Positions 51,463 through 64,000 of a DNA stretch of 64,000 bases are shown here, one piece after another (the first letter of the stretch is position 1; each line of letters starts with the position of its first letter). Under the pieces are notes generated by a model. That model was given only the letters and a program-made list of their open reading frames with translations. It searched no databases and was not told the DNA's origin. Position numbers and translations under genes: made by a program. The stretch comes from Pseudomonas sp. R84 (GTDB lineage: Bacteria > Pseudomonadota > Gammaproteobacteria > Pseudomonadales > Pseudomonadaceae): assembly GCF_009834515.1 (NCBI RefSeq), contig NZ_CP019426.1, positions 2,035,501 through 2,099,500 on the forward strand. The letters are read 5' to 3'.

Positions 51463-52188
51463 ATGCTGGATCAACTCGATCCCCCGGTCATCAGCGGCGA
51501 CGATTCCGAGACACTCTCGGAAAACGTCTTCCGGCGCATTCAGGCAGCCATCGTCAAAGGCGAGATCGCTCCGGGCAGCAAGATCTCCGAGCCGGAGCTG
51601 GCGCGCACCTACGGCATCAGCCGTGGGCCGTTGCGTGAGGCGATTCATCGCCTGGAAGGCCAGCGCCTGCTGGTGCGCGTACCACACGTTGGTGCGCGGG
51701 TGGTCTCGCTCAGCCACGCCGAATTGCTCGAACTCTACGAAATCCGCGAATCCCTCGAGGGCATGGCCTGCCGTCTGGCGGCCGAACGCATGAGCGTCGA
51801 AGAAATCGACGAACTGCGCCGGGTGCTGGAAACCCACGAGCGCGACGCGGCGTTTCAGGCCGGCGTGGGTTATTACCAACAGGAAGGTGATTTCGACTTC
51901 CATTACCGGATCATCCAGGGCAGCGGCAACCGCACGCTGACGCAGATGCTCTGCGGCGAGCTCTATCAATTGGTGCGCATGTACCGCATCCAGTTCTCCA
52001 CCACACCGAACCGCCCGCGTCAGGCCTTCGCCGAACACCACCGGATTCTCGATGCCATCGCCGACCGTGACGGCGAGCTCGCGGAATTGTTGATGCGCCG
52101 TCACATCGGCGCCTCGAAACGCAACATCGCCCGTCATTACCAGGACGGCACCCACAATAAGACAGCCACTGAACGAGGTGAGTCATGA
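51463..52188 (+). CDS. prpR: GntR-family regulator of the methylcitrate operon
   Basis: A 241-residue FadR-type GntR regulator. The winged helix-turn-helix is at residues 15-80 ([50 protein letters not shown]), followed by an all-helical FCD effector domain with metal-binding-like His residues (RHIG, EHHRI). This is the pseudomonad regulator type, not the sigma-54-type PrpR of enterics. It overlaps prpB by four bases, so it is cotranscribed and probably represses its own operon through the two symmetric sites upstream. Confidence 0.92.
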   Translation: MLDQLDPPVISGDDSETLSENVFRRIQAAIVKGEIAPGSKISEPELARTYGISRGPLREAIHRLEGQRLLVRVPHVGARVVSLSHAELLELYEIRESLEGMACRLAAERMSVEEIDELRRVLETHERDAAFQAGVGYYQQEGDFDFHYRIIQGSGNRTLTQMLCGELYQLVRMYRIQFSTTPNRPRQAFAEHHRILDAIADRDGELAELLMRRHIGASKRNIARHYQDGTHNKTATERGES

Positions 52189-53078
52189 GTTCCAAGCACA
52201 GCACCCCAGGCCAGCGTTTCCGCGATGCGGTCGCCAGCGAGCATCCCTTGCAGGTGGTCGGCGCGATCAACGCCAACCACGCGCTGCTGGCCAAGCGCGC
52301 CGGTTTCAAGGCGATCTACCTGTCCGGTGGCGGGGTGGCCGCAGGCTCGCTCGGCGTGCCGGATCTGGGCATCACCGGTCTGGATGACGTGCTGACCGAC
52401 GTGCGCCGTATCACCGACGTTTGCGATCTGCCGCTGCTGGTCGACGTCGACACCGGTTTCGGCTCGTCGGCGTTCAACGTCGCGCGCACGGTGAAGTCGA
52501 TGATCAAGTTCGGCGCGGCGGCGATTCATATCGAGGATCAGGTTGGCGCCAAGCGTTGCGGCCACCGTCCTAATAAAGAGATCGTCAGCCAGCAGGAAAT
52601 GGTCGACCGCATCAAAGCCGCCGTTGATGCCCGCACCGACGACAGCTTTGTGATCATGGCCCGCACCGATGCGCTGGCGGTGGAAGGTCTGGAATCGGCA
52701 CTCGATCGCGCTGCCGCGTGCATTGAGGCCGGTGCTGACATGATTTTCCCGGAAGCGATCACTGAGCTGGAGATGTACAAGCTGTTCGCCAACCGTGTGA
52801 AAGCGCCGATTCTGGCCAACATCACCGAGTTCGGTTCGACACCGCTGTACACCACCGAGCAACTGGCTGGCGCCGATGTTTCGCTGGTGCTCTATCCACT
52901 GTCGGCGTTCCGCGCGATGAACAAGGCCGCGGAAAACGTCTACACCGCAATCCGCCGCGACGGCACGCAGCAGAATGTCATCGACACCATGCAGACTCGC
53001 ATGGAGCTTTACGATCGCATCGATTACCACACGTTCGAGCAGAAGCTCGATGCGTTGTTTGCACAAAAGAAAGGCTGA
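52185..53078 (+). CDS. prpB: 2-methylisocitrate lyase
   Basis: A 297-residue lyase that splits 2-methylisocitrate into pyruvate and succinate, the last step of the methylcitrate cycle. The active-site motif KRCGH is at 123-127 and the metal-binding DVDTGFG at about 87-93. The fold and length match the isocitrate-lyase/PEP-mutase superfamily. It starts in the stop of prpR. A REP element separates it from prpC. Confidence 0.96.
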   Translation: MSSKHSTPGQRFRDAVASEHPLQVVGAINANHALLAKRAGFKAIYLSGGGVAAGSLGVPDLGITGLDDVLTDVRRITDVCDLPLLVDVDTGFGSSAFNVARTVKSMIKFGAAAIHIEDQVGAKRCGHRPNKEIVSQQEMVDRIKAAVDARTDDSFVIMARTDALAVEGLESALDRAAACIEAGADMIFPEAITELEMYKLFANRVKAPILANITEFGSTPLYTTEQLAGADVSLVLYPLSAFRAMNKAAENVYTAIRRDGTQQNVIDTMQTRMELYDRIDYHTFEQKLDALFAQKKG

Positions 53079-53087
53079 ATCAAACCC

Positions 53088-53176
53088 TGTGGGAGCGAGC
53101 CTGCTCGCGAAAGCGGCGGGTCAGGCAATATCAATGTGACTGACACGACGCATTCGCGAGCAGGCTCGCTCCCACA
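53088..53176. repeat. REP-like palindrome pair, GCGAGCAGGC class
   Basis: TGTGGGAGCGAGCCTGCTCG and its complement, inside the prp operon between prpB and prpC; it may stabilise the upstream mRNA. Confidence 0.9.
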
Positions 53177-53214
53177 AGTTTCCCCATACAAATTCAAGAA
53201 GATTGGAGAACACA

Positions 53215-54342
53215 ATGGCCGAAGCAAAAGTACTCAGTGGCGCCGGGCTCCGTGGCCAGGTTGCCGGGCAAACCGCACTGTCCACCGTGGGCCAGGCCGG
53301 TGCCGGGCTGACCTATCGCGGCTACGACGTGCGTGAACTGGCAGCCGATGCGCAATTTGAAGAAGTCGCGTACTTGCTGCTGTACGGCGAGCTGCCAACG
53401 AAAGCGCAACTTGACGAATACCAAGGCAAACTGAGCAAGCTGCGCGACCTGCCGCAAGCGCTGAAAGAAGTGCTCGAACGCATCCCTGCCGACGCCCACC
53501 CGATGGACGTGATGCGCACCGGTTGCTCGTTCCTCGGCAACATCGAACCGGAGAAAGACTTCTCCGAGCAGCGCGACAGGACTGACCGTCTGCTCGCCGC
53601 GTTCCCGGCGATCATGTGCTACTGGTATCGCTTCAGCCACGACGGCAAACGCATCAACTGCGTTAGCGACGAGCCGACTATCGGCGGCCACTTCCTGCAC
53701 CTGCTGCACGACAAGAAACCGAGCGAACTGCACGTCAAAGTGATGAACGTCTCGCTGATCCTTTACGCCGAACACGAATTCAACGCCTCGACCTTCACCG
53801 CCCGCGTTTGCGCCTCGACCCTGTCCGATTTGTATTCTTGCGTGACCGCCGCCATCGGCTCACTGCGCGGCCCGTTGCACGGTGGCGCCAACGAAGCGGC
53901 GATGGAAATGATCGAACGCTTCTCGTCGCCGGAAGAGGCAATCAAAGGCACCCTCGGCATGCTCGAACGCAAAGACAAGATCATGGGCTTCGGCCACGCG
54001 ATCTATAAGGACAGCGATCCGCGCAACGAGGTGATCAAGGGCTGGTCGAAAAAACTCGCGGATGAAGTCGGTGACAAGGTGTTGTTTCCGGTTTCCGAAG
54101 CGATCGACAAGACCATGTGGGAGCAGAAAAAACTGTTCCCCAACGCCGATTTCTACCATGCCTCGGCGTACCACTTCATGGGCATCCCGACCAAGCTGTT
54201 CACGCCGATTTTCGTCTGCTCGCGCCTGACCGGCTGGGCTGCGCATGTGTTCGAACAGCGCGCCAACAACCGCATCATCCGTCCAAGCGCCGAGTACGTC
54301 GGCGTTGAACAGCGCAAGTTCGTGCCAATCGAACGTCGCTGA
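53215..54342 (+). CDS. prpC: 2-methylcitrate synthase
   Basis: A 375-residue citrate-synthase-fold enzyme that condenses propionyl-CoA with oxaloacetate. The catalytic His is in GPLHGGANEAAMEMI, a second in MGFGHAIYKDSDPRN, and the acid near NADFYHASAYHFMGIP. The ATG at 53215 is preferred over an upstream codon because GGAGAAC precedes it. It is the second enzyme gene of the prp operon. Confidence 0.95.
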   Translation: MAEAKVLSGAGLRGQVAGQTALSTVGQAGAGLTYRGYDVRELAADAQFEEVAYLLLYGELPTKAQLDEYQGKLSKLRDLPQALKEVLERIPADAHPMDVMRTGCSFLGNIEPEKDFSEQRDRTDRLLAAFPAIMCYWYRFSHDGKRINCVSDEPTIGGHFLHLLHDKKPSELHVKVMNVSLILYAEHEFNASTFTARVCASTLSDLYSCVTAAIGSLRGPLHGGANEAAMEMIERFSSPEEAIKGTLGMLERKDKIMGFGHAIYKDSDPRNEVIKGWSKKLADEVGDKVLFPVSEAIDKTMWEQKKLFPNADFYHASAYHFMGIPTKLFTPIFVCSRLTGWAAHVFEQRANNRIIRPSAEYVGVEQRKFVPIERR

Positions 54343-54383
54343 AATGGTGAGCTGACCCGGAACCAGAGAGCACCGCTAGACCC

Positions 54384-54473
54384 TGTGGGAGCGAGCCTGC
54401 TCGCGAAGACGGACTGACATCCAGCATGGATGTAGACTGATCTACCGCTTTCGCGAGCAGGCTCGCTCCCACA
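54384..54473. repeat. REP-like palindrome pair, GCGAGCAGGC class
   Basis: TGTGGGAGCGAGCCTGCTCG and its complement, between prpC and acnD. Confidence 0.9.
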
Positions 54474-54541
54474 GTGGACGGTGTGTAACTCAGGTTTCTG
54501 GCCTCACCCTTTGAAACTACCGTGACCCGAGTCCTGACCCG

Positions 54542-57136
<2,595 letters not shown>

Positions 57137-57190
57137 ATCAACTGATGTGGGCATGGGATTTTAAGTCCCATGCTTTCGGTAAGGAGCAAT

Positions 57191-58381
57191 ATGGCTCACG
57201 CACCACAAATCAAAATCCCCGCCATCTACATGCGAGGCGGCACCAGCAAAGGCGTGTTCTTCAGCCTCAAGGATCTGCCTGAAGCGGCACAGATTCCCGG
57301 CCCGGCTCGGGACGCTTTATTGCTGCGCGTGATCGGCAGTCCTGACCCGTACGACAAGCAGATCGACGGCATGGGCGGCGCGACTTCGAGCACCAGCAAA
57401 ACCGTGATCCTGTCGAAAAGCATCAAGGCCGATCACGACGTCGATTACCTGTTCGGACAGGTCTCGATCGACAAGCCGTTCGTGGACTGGAGCGGCAACT
57501 GCGGCAACCTCTCGGCTGCGGTCGGTTCGTTTGCCATCAGCAACGGTCTGGTCGACGCCAGCCGCATTCCGCACAACGGTGTCGCGGTGGTGCGCGTGTG
57601 GCAGGCCAACATTGGCAAAACGATTATTGCCCACGTGCCGATCACCAACGGCGAAGTGCAGGAAACCGGTGATTTCGAACTCGACGGCGTGACCTTTCCT
57701 GCGGCCGAAGTGCAAGTTGAATTCATGGACCCGGCAGCGGAAGAAGAGGGTGGCGGTGGCTCGATGTTTCCTACCGGCAACCTGATCGATGAGCTGGAAG
57801 TGCCGGGTGTCGGTACGTTCAAGGCGACCATGATCAACGCCGGTATCCCGACGATTTTCGTCAACGCCGCAGACATCGGTTACACCGGGACCGAGTTGCA
57901 GAGTGCGATCAACAGCGATCCGCAAGCGCTGCAGATGTTCGAGACGATTCGAGCTTATGGCGCGTTGCGCATGGGCCTGATTGCCAATGTGGATGAAGCG
58001 GCCAAGCGGCAGCACACGCCGAAAGTCGCGTTCGTTGCCAAGCCTGCTGATTACGTGGCGTCGAGTGGCAAAGCGGTTGGGGCTGGCGATGTGGATTTGC
58101 TGGTGCGCGCGTTGTCGATGGGCAAGTTGCACCACGCGATGATGGGCACGGCGGCGGTGGCGATTGGGACTGCGGCGGCTATTTCCGGCACGTTGGTAAA
58201 CCTTGCTGCCGGTGGCGTTGAACGCAATGCCGTGCGTTTCGGGCATCCGTCCGGGACCTTGCGCGTTGGCGCTGAAGCCAGTCTGGAAAACGGCGAGTGG
58301 ATCGTCAAAAAAGCCATCATGAGCCGTAGTGCCCGCGTGCTGATGGAAGGCTATGTACGCATCCCCGGAGACTCTTTCTGA
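57191..58381 (+). CDS. prpF: 2-methylaconitate cis-trans isomerase
   Basis: A 396-residue diaminopimelate-epimerase-fold protein. It starts MAHAPQIKIPAIYMRGGTSK with the MRGGTSKG family motif. The DPYDKQIDGMGGATSSTSK block and VDWSGNCGNLSAAVG (catalytic Cys region) are clear. It isomerises the product of AcnD so that aconitase can rehydrate it. The ATG at 57191 follows AAGGAGC. It follows acnD after 54 bases. Confidence 0.95.
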   Translation: MAHAPQIKIPAIYMRGGTSKGVFFSLKDLPEAAQIPGPARDALLLRVIGSPDPYDKQIDGMGGATSSTSKTVILSKSIKADHDVDYLFGQVSIDKPFVDWSGNCGNLSAAVGSFAISNGLVDASRIPHNGVAVVRVWQANIGKTIIAHVPITNGEVQETGDFELDGVTFPAAEVQVEFMDPAAEEEGGGGSMFPTGNLIDELEVPGVGTFKATMINAGIPTIFVNAADIGYTGTELQSAINSDPQALQMFETIRAYGALRMGLIANVDEAAKRQHTPKVAFVAKPADYVASSGKAVGAGDVDLLVRALSMGKLHHAMMGTAAVAIGTAAAISGTLVNLAAGGVERNAVRFGHPSGTLRVGAEASLENGEWIVKKAIMSRSARVLMEGYVRIPGDSF

Positions 58382-58395
58382 TTCGATAACCTTTG

Positions 58396-58562
58396 CCCTC
58401 ACCCCAGCCCTCTCCCGGAGGGAGAGGGGGCCGACCGAGGTGTCTGGGGTTGTACATTGATCTGATCGATTATGGATTCAGCGCAGATCGCTCACGTCGG
58501 TGAACCTCTACAGCATCCCCCATTCGGTTCCCTCTCCCTCGGGAGAGGGCTAGGGTGAGGGG
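58396..58562. repeat. Inverted pair of C-rich repeats, second copy
   Basis: CCCTCACCCCAGCCCTCTCC and CCCTCTCCCTCGGGAGAGGG with CTAGGGTGAGGGG are inverted, about 100 bases apart, as at 47813-48034. They fill the gap between prpF and prpD. Confidence 0.8.
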
Positions 58563-58680
58563 CAACTCACTGAAGAAACCCAAAACAAGCAGGCACCCCG
58601 GACCTGCAATCAACCAGACCAACCCAGCCAAGCCCTGAGGAAGACCGCACCACTCATCATTCCCGCACAGGAGAACCGCA

Positions 58681-60165
58681 ATGAGCGCCAACGTCGACCT
58701 GAACAACCGCCCCGATTACGACCGTGTCCTGCAGGACATTGCCGACTACGTCCTCACCTTCAAAGCCCCCTCTGCCGAAGCCCTCGACACCGCCCGCAAC
58801 TGCCTGATGGACACGCTGGGCTGTGGCCTGCTGGCGTTGCGCTTTCCCGAGTGCACCAAACACCTGGGCCCGATAGTCGAAGGAACGGTGGTTCCTTACG
58901 GTGCGCGGGTCCCCGGCACCTCCTATCGCCTCGACCCAGTCAAGGCCGCGTGGGACATCGGCTGCATCGTCCGCTGGCTCGACTACAACGACACCTGGCT
59001 CGCTGCCGAGTGGGGCCATCCATCCGACAACCTCGGCGGGATTCTCGCGGTGGCCGATCATCTTTCGCAGAAGCGTCTGGCCAGCGCTGAAGCGCCGCTG
59101 ACAATCCGCGATGTGCTTGAAGCGATGATCATGGCCCACGAAATTCAAGGTGTGATTGCCCTGGAAAACTCCTTCAATCGTGTAGGACTCGATCACGTCA
59201 TTCTGGTGAAAGTCGCTTCAACCGCTGTCACCGCCAAACTGATGGGCGCCAATCGTGAGCAACTGTTGTCGGCGTTGTCTCATGCGTTTGCCGATGGTCA
59301 GGCCCTGCGTACCTATCGTCATGCGCCGAACGCCGGTTCACGAAAATCCTGGGCGGCGGGGGATGCGTCGAGTCGCGGTGTGCGTCTGGCCGATATTGCG
59401 ATGCGTGGCGAGATGGGCATTCCCGGCGTTCTCACCGCCAGGCAATGGGGCTTTTATGATGTGCTGTTCAGCCACACCAATAGCGATCTGGCGCTGAAAC
59501 CGGAAGATAAACGCGCCTTCAATTTCTCTCGGCCATTCGGCAGTTATGTGATGGAAAACGTCCTGTTCAAGATCAGCTTTCCCGCCGAATTCCACGCGCA
59601 AACCGCCTGCGAAGCCGCGGTGACACTGCACCCGCAAGTGCGCAATCGCCTGCACGAAATCGACAAAATCGTCATCACCACCCACGAATCGGCAATCCGC
59701 ATCATTTCCAAGGTTGGACCGTTGGCCAACGCCGCCGACCGCGACCACTGCATCCAGTACATGACCGCCGTGCCACTGGCCTTCGGCAATCTGGTCGCCG
59801 AGCAATACGAAGACGATTTCCACCGTGCGCATCCGATCATCGATGTGCTGCGCGAGAAAATGCTCATCGTCGAAGAACCGCGTTTCACCCGCGAATATCT
59901 GGAGGCTGACAAGCGCTCGATCGCCAACGCCGTGCAGGTGTTTTTCAAGGATGGCAGCAGCACGGAAAACGTTGTCGTGGAGTACCCGATCGGCCATCGC
60001 CGGCGCCGTGCCGAGGGCATTCCATTACTGGAAGACAAGTTCAAGGCCAATCTGGCAACACGTTTCACCGGCCAGCGCAGCGGTGAGATCTTTGCGTTGT
60101 GCAAGGATCAAACCCGGCTCGAGGCCACCCCGGTAAACCGTTTCGTCGACCTACTTGTGATCTGA
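58681..60165 (+). CDS. prpD: 2-methylcitrate dehydratase PrpD
   Basis: A 494-residue MmgE/PrpD-family enzyme. It begins [20 protein letters not shown]. Conserved blocks are [42 protein letters not shown] (about 100-121) and the C-terminal [20 protein letters not shown]. It is the non-Fe/S 2-methylcitrate dehydratase; having both AcnD and PrpD suggests partial redundancy or specialised roles. The ATG at 58681 follows GGAGAACCGCA. It is the last gene of the operon; a REP follows. Confidence 0.95.
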   Translation: MSANVDLNNRPDYDRVLQDIADYVLTFKAPSAEALDTARNCLMDTLGCGLLALRFPECTKHLGPIVEGTVVPYGARVPGTSYRLDPVKAAWDIGCIVRWLDYNDTWLAAEWGHPSDNLGGILAVADHLSQKRLASAEAPLTIRDVLEAMIMAHEIQGVIALENSFNRVGLDHVILVKVASTAVTAKLMGANREQLLSALSHAFADGQALRTYRHAPNAGSRKSWAAGDASSRGVRLADIAMRGEMGIPGVLTARQWGFYDVLFSHTNSDLALKPEDKRAFNFSRPFGSYVMENVLFKISFPAEFHAQTACEAAVTLHPQVRNRLHEIDKIVITTHESAIRIISKVGPLANAADRDHCIQYMTAVPLAFGNLVAEQYEDDFHRAHPIIDVLREKMLIVEEPRFTREYLEADKRSIANAVQVFFKDGSSTENVVVEYPIGHRRRRAEGIPLLEDKFKANLATRFTGQRSGEIFALCKDQTRLEATPVNRFVDLLVI

Positions 60166-60174
60166 CGAAAAACC

Positions 60175-60258
60175 TGTAGGAGCTGCCGCAGGCTGCGATC
60201 TTTTGACGTTGATGTTTAAAACAAGATCAAAGGATCGCAGCCTTCGGCAGCTCCTACA
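60175..60258. repeat. REP-like palindrome, GATC class (overlaps a stop codon)
   Basis: TGTAGGAGCTGCCGCAGGCT through GGCAGCTCCTACA. This is the intact form of the sequence interrupted by the IS110 element. Its right end contains the stop codon of the EamA transporter gene. Confidence 0.9.
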
Positions 60259-61192
60259 CGGACCGCGTACGCCATTTTTCGATGGGCAATTTGGTGATCG
60301 CAAAACCGCTCAACAAAATCGCTGAATAGATCATCAACTCCCGGGACAGGGGTTGTCCCTCGTACCAGGCGCCGATGATCACGGCGAACACCGGGAAAAT
60401 GATAAACACGAACGACAGAATGATCGGGCTCAAGCGTTTAAGCAGCAAAAAGTAAACGATGAATCCGCCGACCGACGCCACCAGTCCTAGGTAAAACAGG
60501 GCAGCCCAGGAGCGTGCGCTGACATCCCTGAACACCGGCGTCTCAATGCTCAGCCCGACAATAAATAACATCGCCCCGGCAATGCCGATCGGTAGCGTGT
60601 TGTAGGTAATCACGCTGATGGCGCTGCCATGTTTTTTCGTCACCACGTAACACAGCGCGTGCATCACCGCTGCGCACAGGATCGCCAGCCCCCCCAGCCA
60701 TTCGGCCTGATCCAGGTGCAGACCCTGACTGCGGATAATCATGAGCAGACTGCCAAAGCCAATCGCGATACCGAGCATCTGCGACGGGTAGATTTTCTCG
60801 CGCAGAAACAACGCGGAAAACAGCAGGATAAACACCGGCATGCAACTGAACAGCAGGGCGGTCAAGCCCGATGACACGTGCATCTCGCCGTAGTTGAGCA
60901 GGTAGTAGGGCAGGCTGAAATACGACAGCGTGACGAACACAAAAAACCAGCGACTTTTTCTGGGAAACAACAGCGGTTCCTTGCGCAACAGCGCGAAGCT
61001 CAGAAACAGCGGAAAAGCGATCAAAAAACGCAATCCGGCGGCCGTCAGCGGCGGCACGCTTTCCACCGCAATCTTGATCCCCAGCCACGTCGTGCCCCAA
61101 CTCAGGCAGACGATCAGAAACAAGGTGCTGGTAACCAGTCCTGCGAGCCAGGGTTTGCTGATGTGCATCGGTGTGCTGACGGCGGTCGACAT
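60254..61192 (-). CDS. DMT-family (EamA) transporter
   Basis: A 312-residue drug/metabolite transporter with ten hydrophobic segments in two repeated EamA halves; the second half starts near residue 165. The first repeat shows the typical SWGTTWLGIKIAVESVPPL region. It is divergent from a MocR-type regulator gene, a common arrangement for amino-acid or vitamin exporters. The stop codon falls inside a REP element, so the last residues are encoded by the repeat. Confidence 0.9.
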   Translation of the reverse strand: MSTAVSTPMHISKPWLAGLVTSTLFLIVCLSWGTTWLGIKIAVESVPPLTAAGLRFLIAFPLFLSFALLRKEPLLFPRKSRWFFVFVTLSYFSLPYYLLNYGEMHVSSGLTALLFSCMPVFILLFSALFLREKIYPSQMLGIAIGFGSLLMIIRSQGLHLDQAEWLGGLAILCAAVMHALCYVVTKKHGSAISVITYNTLPIGIAGAMLFIVGLSIETPVFRDVSARSWAALFYLGLVASVGGFIVYFLLLKRLSPIILSFVFIIFPVFAVIIGAWYEGQPLSRELMIYSAILLSGFAITKLPIEKWRTRSV

Positions 61193-61282
61193 GTGGCGTG
61201 CTCCGAACGGTGGAATTGACCTGATCGCGGAAACGGTCTATTTCTGATTGACCCTTTTTTAATCACGCTATTCGGGGTGAGA

Positions 61283-62692
61283 ATGACTGTCAAAGTAAGT
61301 ATTGCCATGGTGTCAATCCTCCGTGGTGGTCTCGCCAATGGCGTGGGCGTGAAGTACAAACGCCTGGCGAATGCCGTCGCGCAGGCCATCGATGAGGGCG
61401 TCATCGATTCCGGTAGTAAACTGCCGCCGCATCGGTTGTTGGCCGACAATCTCGGAGTGACCATCGGTACGATCAGCCGTGCCTACGGCGAATTGGAACG
61501 CGTGGGATTGGTCGTCGCCCGCGTCGGAGATGGCACTTATGTGTCTCAGCGCGGGATGGAGCGGGCGCAGGACAAAGGCTTTCGTAATGTCAGCGATGAG
61601 CCGTCAGCCTGTTTCGATATGAGCCGCAATCAGCCGATTCCCGCACAGGAAGCGGCGTTCATGAGCCAGAGTCTGCAGGAACTGGCCAGTGATCCGCGGG
61701 TGTTACAGCAGTTGACCGGTTACACCGCCGAAGCGGGGCTGGCACGGCACCGATTGGCCGGGGCGGTCTGGCTGCAGCACGAAGCGTTCGTGCCGCACGC
61801 CGATCAGGTGTTGTGCGTCAACGGTGGTCAGCATGGCTTGTTGTGCGCGTTGATGGGCCTGCTCAAGGTCGGCGACACAGTGGTGACTGAGCATTTGTCC
61901 TACCCGGGATTGATCGGCGTCGCACGCCAGCTTGGGATAAAACTTGTCGGCGCGACGATGGATGACGAAGGACTGTTGCCGTCGGCACTGGAGGACATCT
62001 GCCGTCAACATCGTGTTTCAGCGCTGTATTGCACGCCAACGATCCAGAATCCTACAGCCGCTGTGATGTCGATCTCACGGCGCCAGGCGATTGCCGATAT
62101 CTGCCGCCAGCACAATTTGCTGATTATCGAAGACGAAGCCCATGCGGTTCTGGACCGCCAGCGCCCGTTGCCGCTGAGTTATTTCGCGCCGGAGCGCTCG
62201 GTGTTGATCGGCAGTCTGAGCAAGGCTGTTTCCGCCGGATTGCGCGTCGGTTACCTGCATGCGCCACTGCCGCTGGTCGGGCGTTTGAGTTCCGCCATTC
62301 GTGCAACGTGCTGGATGGCCAATCCGTTATCGATGGAAGTGGCGAGCCTGTGGATTGAAAGCGGCATGGCCGAGCGCTTGTTGGACGAGCAAATAAGCGA
62401 GATTGGCCGGCGCAAGGCACTGGTTTCGCCCGTTCTGCAGGGCTTGAATTACAAGACTCATGCTTACAGCCCGCATTTCTGGGTGGAGGTGCCTGAGCTG
62501 TGGCGGGCGTCGCAGATTGCCGCGGAGTTGAAGGAAAACAACTATCTGGTCGCCACCGCTGAGGCGTTTGCGGTCGGGCATGCGGCGGTGCCGCAGTTTG
62601 TTCGGGTGAGTGTGTGTAATGCAGTGGGGGATGATGGGTTGTTGCTGGGGGGCTTTGAAGCTCTGGCGCAGGCATTAACAGAGTCCGTGTAA
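61283..62692 (+). CDS. MocR-type PLP-dependent GntR regulator
   Basis: A 469-residue fusion protein. Residues 20-85 form a GntR winged helix (VKYKRLANAVAQAIDEGVIDSGSKLPPHRLLADNLGVTIGTISRAYGELER). A linker leads to a type I aminotransferase-like domain with the PLP lysine in IGSLSKAVSAGLRVGYLH. Such regulators sense a small molecule through PLP. The start is taken at 61283, after GGGGTGA; a GTG at 61277 is an alternative. The divergent EamA gene is the likely target. Confidence 0.9.
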   Translation: MTVKVSIAMVSILRGGLANGVGVKYKRLANAVAQAIDEGVIDSGSKLPPHRLLADNLGVTIGTISRAYGELERVGLVVARVGDGTYVSQRGMERAQDKGFRNVSDEPSACFDMSRNQPIPAQEAAFMSQSLQELASDPRVLQQLTGYTAEAGLARHRLAGAVWLQHEAFVPHADQVLCVNGGQHGLLCALMGLLKVGDTVVTEHLSYPGLIGVARQLGIKLVGATMDDEGLLPSALEDICRQHRVSALYCTPTIQNPTAAVMSISRRQAIADICRQHNLLIIEDEAHAVLDRQRPLPLSYFAPERSVLIGSLSKAVSAGLRVGYLHAPLPLVGRLSSAIRATCWMANPLSMEVASLWIESGMAERLLDEQISEIGRRKALVSPVLQGLNYKTHAYSPHFWVEVPELWRASQIAAELKENNYLVATAEAFAVGHAAVPQFVRVSVCNAVGDDGLLLGGFEALAQALTESV

Positions 62693-62698
62693 TCGTTC

Positions 62699-62782
62699 TT
62701 CGCGAGCAAGCTCGCTCCCACAGTGGACCGCATTCTTTCAGTTGGAATGCATTCCCCCTGTGGGAGCGAGCCTGCTCGCGAT
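62699..62782. repeat. REP-like palindrome, GCGAGCAGGC class
   Basis: TTCGCGAGCAAGCTCGCTCC (62699 onward) and its near-complement ending GCCTGCTCGCGA, between convergent genes. Confidence 0.9.
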
Positions 62783-62806
62783 AGCGGTCATTCAGACACC
62801 ACAAAT

Positions 62807-63625
62807 CTATTTGAACCGCCGCTCCACACCTTTCTCCACCAGAATCTTCGCCGAAATCTCTTCCACCGAAAAATGCGTGGAGTTGATGTTGGGGATGTTC
62901 TCGCGGCGGAACAGATTCTCTACCTCACGCACTTCGAATTCGCACTGGGCGTAGCTCGAATAGCGGCTGTTGGGCTTGCGCTCGTTGCGGATCGCGGTGA
63001 GGCGGTCGGGGTCGATGGTCAGGCCGAACAGCTTGTGCTGATGGGCGCGCAGGGCCGTCGGCAGGGTCAGGCGTTCCATGTCGTCTTCGGTCAGCGGATA
63101 GTTGGCCGCGCGAATGCCGAACTGCATGGCCATGTACAGACACGTCGGCGTTTTGCCGCATCGCGACACGCCCACTAGTATCAAATCGGCTTTGTCGTAA
63201 TAGTGCGTGCGCGCACCGTCGTCGTTGTCGAGGGCAAAGTTAACCGCCTCGATACGCTCCATGTAATTGGAGTTGTGCCCGATCGAGTGCGACTTGCCGA
63301 CCGTGTAGGAAGAGTGCTCGGTCAGTTCCTGCTCCAGCGGGGCAAGAAAGGTCGAGAAAATGTCGATCATGAAACCATTGGACGTTGCGAGAATCTCACG
63401 GATGTCCTGATTGACGATGGTGTCGAAGATGATCGGGCGAAAGCCGTCGGTTTCAGCGGCTTTGTTGATTTGTTGTACCATGGCCCGCGCTTTTTCAACG
63501 CTGTCGATGTACGGTCGCGTGAATTTGCTGAAGGTAATGTTTTCGAACTGCGCCAGAAGGCTTTGACCCAGGGTTTCGGCAGTGATGCCGGTGCCATCGG
63601 AGATGAAGAAAGCAGATCGTTTCAT
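62807..63625 (-). CDS. ppsR: PEP synthase regulatory protein (kinase/pyrophosphorylase)
   Basis: A 272-residue DUF299 protein that both phosphorylates and dephosphorylates PEP synthase to switch it off and on. It starts [20 protein letters not shown]. The P-loop [10 protein letters not shown] is at 152-161. The length is normal. It is divergent from ppsA, its target, across a 174-base region, the conserved arrangement in pseudomonads and enterics. The ATG at 63625 is preferred over one ten codons earlier because homology starts there. Confidence 0.94.
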   Translation of the reverse strand: MKRSAFFISDGTGITAETLGQSLLAQFENITFSKFTRPYIDSVEKARAMVQQINKAAETDGFRPIIFDTIVNQDIREILATSNGFMIDIFSTFLAPLEQELTEHSSYTVGKSHSIGHNSNYMERIEAVNFALDNDDGARTHYYDKADLILVGVSRCGKTPTCLYMAMQFGIRAANYPLTEDDMERLTLPTALRAHQHKLFGLTIDPDRLTAIRNERKPNSRYSSYAQCEFEVREVENLFRRENIPNINSTHFSVEEISAKILVEKGVERRFK

Positions 63626-63799
63626 TTGCACCTTGGGCCTTAAGCTAATGAGCATTTCTGGATATGATAGGCGCGATTTGTCGGCCGCGACTGGCCCGCA
63701 TTCTCACTTATTTTCCAGGTCCAGGCCATACAACCGGCCAAGGCTCCCCCGGGCCGCCGGTTTCTGAGCTTTTCCAACACAGTTAGTGGAGAGATCACC

Positions 63800-64000
63800 T
63801 TGGTAGAGTACGTAGTTTCCCTCGATAAGCTCGGCAAACACGATGTTGAGCATGTGGGGGGCAAGAACGCATCCCTGGGCGAGATGATCAGTAACCTGGC
63901 AGGCGCCGGTGTTTCGGTCCCCGGCGGCTTCGCCACGACGGCTCAGGCTTATCGTGATTTCCTCGAACTGAGCGGCCTCAATGACCAGATCCACGCGGCC
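63800..64000 (+). CDS. ppsA: Phosphoenolpyruvate synthase, 3' end cut by window
   Basis: The first 67 residues of PEP synthase, reading [20 protein letters not shown] then [20 protein letters not shown] and [15 protein letters not shown]. The [11 protein letters not shown] and VPGGFATTA blocks are the start of the ATP-binding domain. It makes PEP from pyruvate during growth on three-carbon compounds. The start is a TTG at 63800 with GGAGAG upstream; an ATG is absent. The gene runs off the right edge. Confidence 0.93.
   Translation, partial: MVEYVVSLDKLGKHDVEHVGGKNASLGEMISNLAGAGVSVPGGFATTAQAYRDFLELSGLNDQIHAA

Noticed and set aside
58470..58706. Minus-strand frame in the prpF-prpD gap
   Set aside because: It is largely made of the C-rich repeat and overlaps the prpD start.

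Overview
The window is bacterial chromosome from a Pseudomonas, most likely of the P. fluorescens group. It is GC-rich and densely coding. It carries two families of palindromic REP-like elements between genes, an acnD/prpF-type methylcitrate operon, the thrH, ppsR/ppsA and methionine-salvage genes, and a DUF3509 protein. No plasmid, prophage or CRISPR signal was seen. Both ends cut through genes: an Smr-domain protein on the left and ppsA on the right.

Layout. 1-8.9 kb: housekeeping genes (Smr protein, cysteine hydrolase, prmB, an alpha/beta hydrolase, aroC), then an MFS transporter overlapping the salvage genes mtnB-mtnD-mtnC. 8.9-10.26 kb: an IS110-family element that has split a REP palindrome; its non-coding end has the architecture of a bridge RNA with guides matching that REP. 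10.3-21.2 kb: DUF3509, acyl-CoA synthetase, ankyrin protein, speE, rraB, an ATP-grasp/alpha-E/transglutaminase operon, and a cytochrome c. 21.6-28.7 kb: thiolase plus a FadB-like protein, a glutamine amidotransferase, CorA, PlsC-like acyltransferase, crotonase. 28.9-33.3 kb: tRNA-Ser(GGA), small proteins, and two paralogous glycine-zipper genes separated by an IS4-family element inserted in the loop of a terminator.

33.3-39 kb: an Rhs polymorphic toxin locus on the minus strand. The large Rhs protein ends in an RNase A-like toxin, followed by its overlapping immunity gene, then by a decayed orphan toxin tail and a frameshifted second immunity gene. These AT-richer modules contrast with the GC-rich Rhs body. 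39-46.4 kb: HAD phosphatase, divergent SDR/LysR pair, hydantoin-type racemase with NCS1 permease, cysH, thrH. 46.4-51.1 kb: pabB and a three-gene operon (RimK-like ligase, membrane transglutaminase-like protein, aspartyl-type protease). 51.4-60.2 kb: the complete propionate operon prpR-prpB-prpC-acnD-prpF-prpD with GntR-type operators. 60.2-64 kb: a divergent EamA transporter/MocR regulator pair, then divergent ppsR and ppsA.

Functional themes are acyl-CoA and propionate metabolism, sulfur and methionine metabolism, and intercellular competition through Rhs. The strongest unusual signal is the IS110 element: four short guide segments upstream of its transposase match, in the expected order and strand sense, the split REP target and the two element ends.
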